Assembly: GCA_019095985.1 (NCBI GenBank)
Contig: CM032664.1
Location: 25,038,978-25,102,977 of the forward strand
Source of the DNA: Streblospio benedicti
Lineage: Eukaryota; Annelida; Polychaeta; Spionida; Spionidae
Direction: 5' to 3'
DNA length: 64,000 bases
Part shown: one piece after another, positions 1-12,000 of the stretch
How positions within the stretch are numbered: the stretch's first letter is position 1
Layout of the letters: each line of letters starts with the position of its first letter
Made by a program: the position numbers and the translations under genes
Notes under the pieces: model-generated
Told to the model about the DNA's origin: nothing
What the model saw: the letters and a program-made list of their open reading frames with translations, nothing else
Databases searched by the model: none

Positions 1-76
1 TCAGCTCCATGTACAGGTCGGTTTCCAATGGTGACATTACAAGGCACATACACTCATGTTGCTCATCTACCTGCAG

Positions 77-3000
77 GTACACGAGCCTGAAGGAGCCACC
101 GGCGACGTGTCTTTCCACCGCGACGGTACGCGGAAAGGCTACATGGTGGACGTCCTGGGCCTCGGCCCCGAGGGTCTCGTACGGGTCAGTTCAAACACGC
201 ATGCAGTACAATTTACAATAAATACCATGCCAATGAAATAAGACTACCTCTATGAGAGGATCGTTTCTGATGGTTTCCAGACCTTCATGCAGACAGAGAC
301 CAATATGAACCACCATATAAAGACTACCTCTCTATTGAGACCACATGAGGCCAGTCCCCTGGATTATCTTAATTGAGTAATCTCCAAAAAGGAGTAGCTC
401 CAGACTGCACAGTCTATTTAAAAAAATAACATATACAACCCCTGCTGGTAAATATTCTCTCCATTTTTATTGTCTCCATACACCCTTGAAATCTGAAGTG
501 GCAATAGGAACTGTCCAGTTACCATCTACCATATACCAATATTAAATCTAAACATCATAAGTTAACATGAATGGTGATTGATGACCAACCCCAACCTCAA
601 GGTTTTGCGGTCAGTATTGGTCAGGGTGTCTTATGGGAACAACCATACGCATGATAATGCACCCGTCTGTCACTATGACTTAGACAAATGACAGATGAAA
701 AGATGGGAACATATGACATTGTGCTAATCGATAAATGGTCTTGTACTTGAATGGGGCTCTCATGAATTATACACGCTCTCCATAAGCAAGTCAAATAACC
801 TACAATATTGCGAATAGCTCCATCCACACAAAAGCTCGGTAATGTTTCATCTTCAGACTGCCACTAAAAGCAGGGGTATCTGTCACTTAAGTGGCGTCAC
901 GCAAACGCAATTTTACAAACGATGTTGAGTATTTTCCCTGTTGCAGAATGCAAATTGACCTATATCACTTTCTGTTGGCAACATTAGCACGCTAAAACGT
1001 CTTGTGGCCACTTTCTTTAACATTTTGATACGTTTTTGTTGTGGTCGAGAGTTTGCTGTGCATTTTCCTATTCATTATTAATTTGGCAAGTGACTTGCGA
1101 CATTTGTCCCCAGTTTGTAGTTAATATAATTTAAGTATCACAGACTTTAGATTCATGTTTTACCTATTTTGTTTTAAATTGATTCTTTAAAGAGACAAAC
1201 CGATGAATGCGATGCAAGCGGTCTCATTAAAGTGAATACTTTTCATTACAGAAATGCCACTTTCAAAGGAGGTCTCGTTATGGAGAAGGTCGTTTGAGAA
1301 GGTTAACTTTGTAACAGCCAAGATTTTCAGCAAATTGCAAATGTTAACTTCTATGTAAAGTAAAACAGACAGGCTTATGTGCAATTGTGTGCAATCAAAG
1401 ACATACAACAAACTCTATTTGTGTACAAATCATTAATGCACAGAGAAATACAAGTAAAGACAAAAAAAGTCAACAATCGAACGCGTTGAGTATGCGCATA
1501 CGTATTGCGCAATAAATAAAAGGAAGCACGTGCTACAAAATCCCTTCTGACGGCCTATAAGGACATGTCAAGAGATATCATCTTAAGTAGTCACGGTGTC
1601 AGGCGTCATTGGTCTTTAGCCTGACAGCATGGGACAAAACCCTTTTAGTGACTTTTATCTGGGAGGAATCATGCAGATTTCAGAGCTTTCCCAATGCACT
1701 TTGTTGTTGCCATATTCTTGTCCAAAAGTGACTGCCTGCTTCTGTTGTCTTGTATGATATCATTTACAAAATAATAGCGCATGACTTAATCGTGGGAGCT
1801 TTTCGTAGCTTTTAGGCTTAATTATTGTCATAGTTGATGGAGAATAGGATATCTCAACGATATTTACACATTTGATTAATGTTGAAAAAGAAAGGCTGCC
1901 AGGTAGTACAGTAGAACCCCCACCCCCACCCACCCACCCCCCGCGCCAGTTACAAACACCTTTCTATTGAGACTACATCTATGATAAAACCAATTTTTGC
2001 TATCTTAAACTTTCACAAGCCTCCATACATAGAGCACCACTCTATGAGGATACTTGTGGCCAGTGCCTATGTGGTCTAAATAGAGAGGTTCTACTGTACA
2101 CCAACTGCGAGCTTTTATTCAAATTCTATTGGATTCGATCAGAGAGATTGCTAGCCTGAGTCTGCCAATCATCACATTACTCACTTTGTATTTTTCATTG
2201 AACACATTTTGATGTGATTGGCAGATCCGACTTTTGGCAAATGGGTGGTCGCGCCAGTTTTTTTCCTCTTTATGTGTTGTTTTTATAGAGTCGGGGGTGG
2301 GGGTGTCTGAGGAATATTTTGACAACTCATATATCACTTGTGGTACTTCGACCCAAATGCTTGGACGCAAGGGCCGATTGAATAGTCAGAAATTCCTGAA
2401 TACCTTTCATTTAATCTTGTCTAATCCAGACACATGCCCAAACAACTTTTCACCAATTAGTCAAAGCAGCAAAAATAAAAACATACACTCTTAGATATTA
2501 ATCCGTTTCCAACATTCCCACATCTGCTAGATTACAATTTGATTATTTTTCACCACTCCATGCATTCGAGTGAACAGCCTGAACCTAAAATTGAAACTCC
2601 CCCCAGAACCATTCTCCATCAAGTGCCTGTTGATCCAAAGACACGGGTTTCGCGGGGCTTAATGATCCATTACTCACTTGCAGATTGGTAGTTGGAACTC
2701 GTCGATTCCCAATGAATCAATCCGCCTGTGTATTAACGACACTCGGTCCTTGTTCGTGCGAGATTTGGAGTACCCCCTCGGCAAGGAGCTGGTCAAAGTG
2801 GTCACCATTTTGGTAAGTAGTTAGTTGTGGCACCTCGTTGATCTTTTCTGATTATTGTTGATATTGACTGTGTGCTCCACCATCATGGGAAGGGAATATG
2901 TATACTAGAGTGATTTACTAACAATATACCATACAAATTACCAAATGAAAGCTTGTGAATAATGGTATATGGCAATGTGCATGGTACAGTGTTTGTAAAT

Positions 3001-6000
3001 CATAGTAGTAGACTATGCATACCCCTCCCTCCTCCTATGATGTTGGTACGGTGCTCATGAATTTGACTTCTTTTTTTTTCGTTATAACCACTTGGAGATT
3101 GTATACAGCGGCATCTGTTTATCTTGAAATCTGATGACTCGAATAAATGGATCACTCAATAAAATAACCCTACATGCTAAGCTCAGCTGTAAAACATTGT
3201 GATAATTAGACATTTCGGATATCTCCAACTTTTTATTCTCGTCCGTCAAGTTCGAGTTAACCGGGCCCAAATGCATATTCTTGCATTTGGTGAACGTTGT
3301 GTTTGGCGTGAGTAGATTATCTCAAATATATCCACGTGAACAAAATACGTAGCATTTAACAGATTCACAAACCACATACAAATGAAACTCAGCATCGCGA
3401 ATCCCTATGAATAGCAGTAAAAGGTCCGAAATAGCCAACATTCGAGATATCCAACTGAAATAGATGAATAAGATGGTGGTAATAAATTACATTAACCTCG
3501 AGATAATAGTAAATTCGAGATATGCGATACAGAGATACCGAGGTTCCACTATTAATCACCCCAAAACTATCATACACTATTTATTTTACTGTGTTGCGTG
3601 TACTTTATCAATATTACACATGTAATATTAGTTTCCTCAGTCACCAAGCGTTGTTATTGTTCTCCATCTATCGCAATACAATTACGCTCCAAATGATAGT
3701 CGATGCTAATTGATCAAGTTGAGGCAAAGCTGAATGATTCAGTATCCAAAGTGTTCCTCCGGGGAAGTCCGCGCATCGAACACACGACATAATTTGCGAG
3801 AGTTTGTCAAAAGACGACAGTAAATCTATGAAATATTCACTGGATGAGTAAAAGTGAAGCTTTTAATGCAAAGTAGGAAATTAGGTGTCAAAATAGCGCA
3901 AGCCCGGAGTTGAATTTAGCTCACTTGTTCATAAAAGCCTCAAGTTATAATCAGAAATTCATACAGGTGTCCACTCCAATTGACCACTCTACAATTGATA
4001 ACTGGAGAAGAGGCTGGGTTTTTTCCGGGTCTGTCTATTAGAAGATATTCAGCAAAACATTCATGGTTATGTCTCCAATTTTGATACGGGTTGCAGTCGC
4101 ACTCAGTCTCGCACAATAAATGAGAAGAATATATAGCTACCTGTTTGTGATGATGGATGCTCTTTCCATTTGTATATACACATACTACTTCTGTCTCTTA
4201 TAAGTGGTAAATATGGCCTTGATTGAAGTTGTTTTCGTTGACTGGTGTCTTGAGTGACAGGTAGACCATCCGTTATTAACTACGGGGTGTGGACCACGGT
4301 TTATCGCGGGAAGGGCTATGGGGCAAAAGGCACGCCTACATCGGCACTGCCCTCTAGATTTTTAAATCATGTGTGTGCTCAGGTGCAAAGAAAGGGCACT
4401 TTAACCGCGCCCATATTTAGATTCGTCTCTAGATACTCACGTAGCCTCGGTCTGTATACAAACTTCTAGTAGTTTAACATAAAAAAGGGCTTTGTAATAT
4501 CAATACACCCAAAAGAACATCTACATGTACATAAACTCCTCTACATTCGTAGACTACACGTAGAAGTCTTCACATAGCACAGTACTAGTTACTCCTTATC
4601 TCAAATGTCTAGGAATAAATGTTTGAAATAACCGACTGAAATATGAATGTATAAAATGGTGAAATATAAACTACAGTACCCCAGAGATAACAGCGAATGT
4701 GATATATGCGATATTGAGGTGTCGAGGTTCTACTGGCTGTGTAAGTACACACCCCTGTAAGCCGTACGCATTGTGTGAGCTATCGTCTCTCGCCTGGTTC
4801 TCTCTAATCCGTCTTCCCTACAGGAGGAGCCATTCGTACAGCTTAAGCATGACCACGCATACCGGAGGGGAAATGATAAATTTGAGGGCTACTGCATAGA
4901 CCTTCTGCAAGAGATCGCTGCCAAGCTCGACTTCAAGTACAAGATATATCTCGTCCCAGACGGACAATTCGGAGACAAGAATGCAGATGGAACGTGGAAC
5001 GGGATCGTGGCCGAACTTATGAATGGGGTGAGTGTGAAAGGTGGGGGCTAAACGGGGTTACGACATCCCACAGCATTCTTTTTGTTTTATGCCAACATCC
5101 CTATTTTCTAATATATATATATTTTTTTTTTCTTTTTTCCAATGTCACTTTCTGCAGCCTGATTTTCCCTACGTCAATCTTCCGTATTTTGCCACATCCC
5201 TTCGTTTGACCTCTTCCAAAAAATCTCTTTCTTCAGACTGCCCCCCCCCCCTCCTCCCACTTCCCACTTCATTATTCTCTCGGATCTCTCCTTTTAGTCC
5301 CTTTCCCTAATATCTCTCCTTCTCTGCCGTACCCACACATCCCATTTCCTTATTTCCCAATATCAATCACTTTTCCCTTTCACTTGCTACACCCGTAGCT
5401 ACCCAACGTGTAGACAATTAGGGACAGTGTCAATCCGATTAGGAATTAATGTGCTCAACACCCACCACCAGACCTGATCGGGACTCTCCAGGCCTACATA
5501 CATTATAGCAAAGTCACCAGTCCAACTCTTACTACTTGCCACAGAAGTACACTAAAGTCAATTAAATGAAAATAACTGCAGTGACATTATCATTATATAG
5601 TCGCTACAGCCCCTTTGTGAGTCTGTAACATTTTTGCACTCACAATGGTATGTAGGACAAGCCTTTTATTTCATTTTCTGTGTGATATCGCATGTCTTTG
5701 TAAGGCTTACATTCCCCAAAGCTATGGTCATACAATTCCGAATTATTGAAGGAGAATCAGTCTTTGTATTTGAAGCCATTGTTAATTTGCATATTGTTTG
5801 GTCACATAGATATTTTAAAATGCAAAATATTACTTTAAAATGTAATCTAATGTGTGTCTCCCAAGCTTTTAATTAGGCCTATTCAATTCTATTCCTCGCT
5901 CTCTCCGATGTAAAAGTGGTAGCAACTTGCTGGAAATAGGGAAGAGACAGAGAGAGAGAAGGGGAGTATAGAATTGAATACTTTGACATGTATTTTTCAT

Positions 6001-9000
6001 ATCCTAGCCCATATGGTAAAAATTCAAGGACGCCTGTGTGTGACTCTTCAGCCTAGGGCACATCTGGCAGTACTGCCTCGCTTTTGCCAAAAACTCATTG
6101 AGACCGTGGAGATCAGTGCGTGTTCAGTACGGTGGAAGTGCAGCGAATGTACCTTTTTTTACTTTGTAAGCCAGTACGGAGACAATAGGCAAAGCTTCCA
6201 AGTTATATATAATAAAATGGCCTATTCAGCTACAGTGGGCTGGGTGTAGAAGCTGTACGGACTCGGTGCTTTCACTTAGCCAGTAGGCCTACGTCATTAC
6301 CGGATGTAGACAGCCTAGGGCACGCAAAGAAAAAAACGTGCTGCCAAAATGTCCGTGCGACCGGTTGTGTCTCTAGCCTTAGAGTGACTTATGGGTGGGG
6401 GCAACCAACAGCGTCCATAATACACCCTTTATCTCACTGCATTTGTAATGCTTAAAGGATAATTTTCACATGAATATTTCACACAAATTGTTGTTGTAAT
6501 ATTAAAAAGAGGGAAATAATACTTACACTCGGCAAGACCTGCCTCATAGTCAAGAAATTATGTACTTCGCAATTCAAAGATAATTATTGGGGTATATTTG
6601 TGGCTGATTTTAAAACCATTGTAGCTTTACCCCGTATATTATGAACCTGTTGAAGCAGCCGAGTTTATTATCAATTCAAGCGAGCAGTCATGTCTCTTCG
6701 TCGATTAATCTTTTTTTTTACTTCTCCATCATGCGGATACCTCCATTAAGGGGACACATCTTTTATGGGAACACCTTTAATGATGCGGACACCTCCAGAA
6801 TGACGACATTATTCCACAGCCTCATTATTCTCCCATTGCATATGTAAACTGATTTTTTGCATCCAAAACCTACCTCCTTTGATGATTTAAGTTATTTTCG
6901 CATTACTGAAACTACAGCAGCTTCTTATTATTGCAATAATAAGAATACTACTACAAGTATGTTTGCTCCCAGAACAGTGCAAAAATATGCGCTACATTAC
7001 GTGATTTATGCACACAGTCTCATTAGTAGAAGTCCTCCATCAACGTGCTAGGCCGCACCTAATAAAGCTGATCACACTCCTTCTGGCTATCTTCCGGCGA
7101 ATGTGTACATGTACAAGTGTACTACTATGTTAGCAGGTGCAAGGAAATAAAGTTTCTATCCATTTTAGCGAGACCATTAAAACGGACTATATGTCGTTTA
7201 AGCTGCTGAAGCAAAGCCTTGTGTTTCGTTCGTTTCTATCTATGTATGTATCTATGTATGTCTTCGGACAAGCAAGAGTGTTTACCAATGAACCGATTTT
7301 GTTCAAGGTTTACACAATTATGTGTTATGAGACGACACCGAAGTTATTCGATTTTGGGCATTTTTCCTATTTTTCCCATGCCCCACAAATGTTCAGGTTT
7401 TTCTCCCACATTTCACTTCCTTGAAATCCAACATCCCTATCTTTCAACCTTTTCCCCCACACCCACTTCCTTATAAACATGCCCCATGTTTCACTGGTTC
7501 AGTGTGCAAAAGCCCGTGATATAGTGCAGAAAGCTAACGTCAGTCGAGGTTTGGTGAGGGGGTACAGAGGGTCAAGTTATCTCACATCCCATTTGTAGCT
7601 TGTTACCCACATCCACAATTTTTACCCTTATCTCATATACCACTTCTTTGAAATCTAACATCCCTCTTTGTTGTATTTTTTGTTACCATATACTTTTTAC
7701 CAGCATTTTCCCCACGTCCCACTTCCTTAAAAACCAATCACCTTTAAAAAGTAGGCCTACGTAAACTTAGTCAGCAAAGATTGAAGCATGCTCATTGTAC
7801 ACCAGGCTAAGTATCTTCCAAAAGACTACAGAACTTGCAGATGGTACTTTTAACAGAATACATACGTGACATTGCCACTGATCAATGCTCTAATCATCAC
7901 ACGAATATGTATCAACAGCCTCTTTACATCAAACGTAAAGGCAGACGGTAATGTGCTCAATATTTTATAGAAATCATACATGTGTGGCTCATTATACAGC
8001 CTTTCCCTTATAGCAGTGGCAGTCGTCAAAACAAAGCAGTAATGATATATCTTTGGGTCGCCGTTCGTTCGGCTGTTTCCATGCAAATTTCTTTGGCTAG
8101 CTGGCTGCAAAATCGTCCTTACTTAAAGTATATGTGAGTCCTTTCTCGAATCCACATATGATATAGTGAGTCGGCAAGGCTTTCTTTTACATGGGTATGT
8201 TTTTCTATGTACGATGCGTGACTGTCCATTCATTTTCATTCTACTGGCATTTCCTACTTAGATACTAGCTCAATACTAGGTCCAAGCCTCTGTTTTCCCA
8301 TTGCAGAACGCCACTCTGGGTGTCGCCTCTCTCACCATCACCTCCCAGCGCGAGGAAGTGATCGACTTCACGAAGCCCTTTAAGGCTCTCGGCATCTCCA
8401 TCCTGATGAAGCGCCCGCACCAAGAGCACAGCTTCTTCGCCTTCCTCGACCCTCTATCGCCCACAGTCTGGCTCCTGCTCGTCGCCGTGCTCGTCTTCAT
8501 TAGTCTAATGCTCTACGTGGTCGACCGCATCGCTCCCGCCTCGGATACTGCATCGTCGGCACCACGCTTCACCGCACACGAGAGCGTGTGGTTCACGTTC
8601 AGCAGCATGGTACTGTCGGGAACGGACGTTATTCCTCGCACGCTATCCGGCCGGTTCTTGGCGGGGACGCTGTGGTTCTTTTCGCTCATCATCATATCGT
8701 CGTATACCGCCAACTTGGCGGCTTTCTTGACTGTTTCCAAGATCAACACGCCGATAAAGACGGTCGCCGACTTGGTGGCGCAGACGAGAGTCAAGTACGG
8801 CACGGTGCGCAACAGCCAAGTGTCGGCGTTCTTCAAAAACAGTCGGATACACCACTACCAGCAAATGTGGCAGGTGATGTCCTCGGTCGAGCCCAATTCA
8901 ATGGTGAACAATTCGGACTTGGGCTTTCAGAGGGTGCGGGACAGTCCCCCGAGCAACGACGTGCAGCAGCATGGCGGATACGCCTTCCTGTGGGACTCGC

Positions 9001-12000
9001 CCGTTGTAGAGCACCGGGTGACCAAAGAGTGTGATCTCATGACTGTCGGGGAGCCGTTTGACAGCAAAGGCTACGGGGTGGCAGTGCCCATGGGTGCGAG
9101 CTTCAGGGACGATATCTCTCTGGTCATCTTAGAGCTCAATGAAGCCGGCAGACTCGGCCAGATTGAAGAGAAGTAAGTATTGTCTGTGTGTCTGTGTGTG
9201 TGCGCGCGCGTGCGTGTGTGTCTTTGTGTGTCTCTGTCTGTGTGTCTGCGTGTGTGTGTGCGTGTGTCTTTAAGTGTAAACTTTGTTTTGGAACAGCAAT
9301 GATCCAGGTTTATGAAAGGTGTGGGGAGGGGGTGCACTTAAGGGATCTCATATGAAGGATCGATAGCAGCCTTGGCCAAAAAAACATGAAAATAAGATAT
9401 TTAGTTGGGGAAATGGTGGGTTGTGTTGGACCGTAAAATATGACCAACGTAAATTGTGACAGGGCAAAATTTAGTTAAAGTAAATGTTTACCACACAGCC
9501 AAAATGATCTAGTTGCCGTGAAATGTGACACCGTAAATTGTGATTACGTAAGGGAATCTCATGACTTATTCTCTGGCTTAGGGTGATGGGACTGACACTT
9601 CTAGATCGAGCTTGAAGAGTAGATGCTGTTTCATGTATCATTCCAGTGTTTTATACACTGGATTGTACCCAATTAATTGCGTCCGTCCGTCCGTCCTTCT
9701 GTCCTTCCTTCCATCCGGTTCGTTACCCCTCTACAGGCCGCATCGTTTAAGCTAGGATGTTCAAATTTGGCATGTCGGTTGGAAACGGTGACCACAAGAA
9801 CCCTATTTCACATGGGCCCAAAAAGTCCAGATTTGGGCCCATTTGGGCCCATTATTAGGTCCATTTTACTTGTATTCAATACACTTAAGGTGTGGAAAAA
9901 TCAATATCATAATGCAGCAACATTAGTCTAGCCTGGTGCTGTTAGCTGCTGAAATATGAATATTGATTTTTTGCCAATATATAGACAGTGGCATTCCAGT
10001 GTTTTTCCAGGTATAAAACACTGGTTTGCCCTCACTGGGGGCGCTTTTCATATGTCTAGGATACGTGTATATAGTGAGCAAGAATAAAAGAGATTCAAGT
10101 TTGCATCTTTGTTGTGCCCGTCCACGCATCAGCTCGGCAAGTGAACCCACCCGAAGTCCTACTTTGACGTGGCGTGGATCGGTGCCAGAGTGGCCTCTTT
10201 CAATTTAAACCTCTCTATGTACACACTAGACCTGGGAGTACAAGAGAGAGTGGAGGATTTAAGAGCCAATTAGTTGGTGACAATTAATGGTGTGATCACA
10301 TTTTACGGCAGCTAGACCCCCTTTTGGGGGAGTGGGTGGGGTGGGGGGTCTGATCACAATTCATGTTGAAGTAATTTATGACCGGTAACAATTTACGGTT
10401 GGTTATATGTTACAGTCTAATAGGGTAGCATGCCACCTAGGTCTGCATATCATGATAAGCTCAGATATGGTCTCAACCATTTAAATCAGGCCTAGAAAAA
10501 ATGATTTTTCGGTTCCGGTAACATGATTTTGAAATATAGGTTAGTAAGGTAGGTAATTTTTCTTTTTTTTCATATTTTTTTACCGCAAAAAATAGGTTAG
10601 GTAGGGGCCACTTCTTTTTTTACTCCACATAGAAAACGACAGTGACAGCACACACAATATGATGGTAAAATTAAACAAAAATGATAAATTACATATGATT
10701 TTTTTTTTATTGGATCGCTAAAATTAGTATATTATTTTATGTCTGAATCCATAGGTTCAAAGTTTTTATAAAAAAAACTCAATAAAAAGATTAGGTACGG
10801 GGGGTTAGAATGGGTTAGCTAGGGTTACCGGAACCACAGGATCATTTTTTCTAGGCCTCAGTGTGTAATTGCAGGTTTGTGTATTTTACCAGTGTGTAGC
10901 AATTTGCTGGGAATTTATCAGTAGCTGGGAAAGTCAATTAAGAGCAATGTGTATTAAATTTAGTGAACTAAATGAGAGAATCATATTTGGAAGCAAGCTA
11001 CAAGTGCAAGATTGACTGAGTGGTGACGAGTCAGTGGAAGATAGGGTGGGTGAGTGGGTGCAAGATTGGCTGAGTGATGATGAGTGAGTGGAAGAAAGGG
11101 TGGGTGAGTGAGTGCAAGATTGGCTGAGTAGTAATGAACTTCTTCAAGTTAGGGTGAGTGTATATATATACAGCCTTAGTGTATGAGTAGATGCGGGATT
11201 GGCGGAAAGAGACCTGTATACAAGATTGAGATCGGCAGAACGTAAGAGTGTGCCATGACCAATGAACAGGGTTGAATATTGTCATTCATATGATGGAGAG
11301 TTGTCAACTTCCTGTGTAAGAGAGAATCACGTGCATTGCATACAGGGTAAGTTGACTTGAGGTGATCAAGTAGTCAACTTTAAATATCGATACCAGGGGC
11401 TCACTTTATAGCTCAAAAACAAGAGTCCTTGACAGCTTTCCAATTGGGTCAGAATATGAATAATGCATTAGACAATATTGATGGTCAAAAGTCTCGAAAC
11501 TAGGGAGAGCTTTGCGCTGATTGGCAAGTTTTGTAGGTTGCACTTTGGAAGAATATAGAGAGTCATGCACCATGGCATGATATAATATAGAATGACATAG
11601 TCTACAAACAAGTAAACAAACTTACGCGTAGACCTTTATTCATCTGTGGATTGATGCACAAAATATAACGTAAATCAACCCAGTCAAGAATCTTTTGGTA
11701 TTAAATTACTTAATCATGTACATAAATAGTGTGAACTAAGATTTTGACTGCATTGACAAGACAATGTTGTTTGTTTTGTTTTTAAATTTCAAGCTTTCAT
11801 GAAAAGACTGCATCAAACTTCCATGAAGAGACAACCTCTCAATTGGGGTCAGTCATCAAGATGGTCTTTATAGAAATTCTCCTGTACCCACTTACACAGT
11901 AGAACCTCTTTATTAAGACCACCCAGGGCGGTCTTTGTATGGAGGTTCACTGTGGATACTTTATAAAGGCATAGGGCTGTGAGTAATGGTCTTATCATGG

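Larger units (their letters stand above)
5028..8306 (+). other. iGluR intron with pyrimidine-rich minisatellite and dispersed repeats
   Basis: This holds C/T-rich degenerate repeats resembling CCCACTTCCTTGAAATCC at about 5070-5360 and 7400-7740, a dispersed repeat at 6048-6375 and another at about 7180-7340. Small open frames are by-products of low-complexity sequence. The exon before and the exon after join in frame to the known family alignment, so no exon is missing here. Confidence 0.55.

Noticed and set aside
4994-5310. Open frames rich in Phe, Ser and Pro after the third iGluR exon
   Set aside because: They come from the pyrimidine-rich minisatellite and have no start context or homology.
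8513-8836. Minus-strand 107-codon open frame opposite the iGluR pore exon
   Set aside because: It is the complement of a GC-rich coding exon with clear iGluR homology; the antisense product has no family resemblance.
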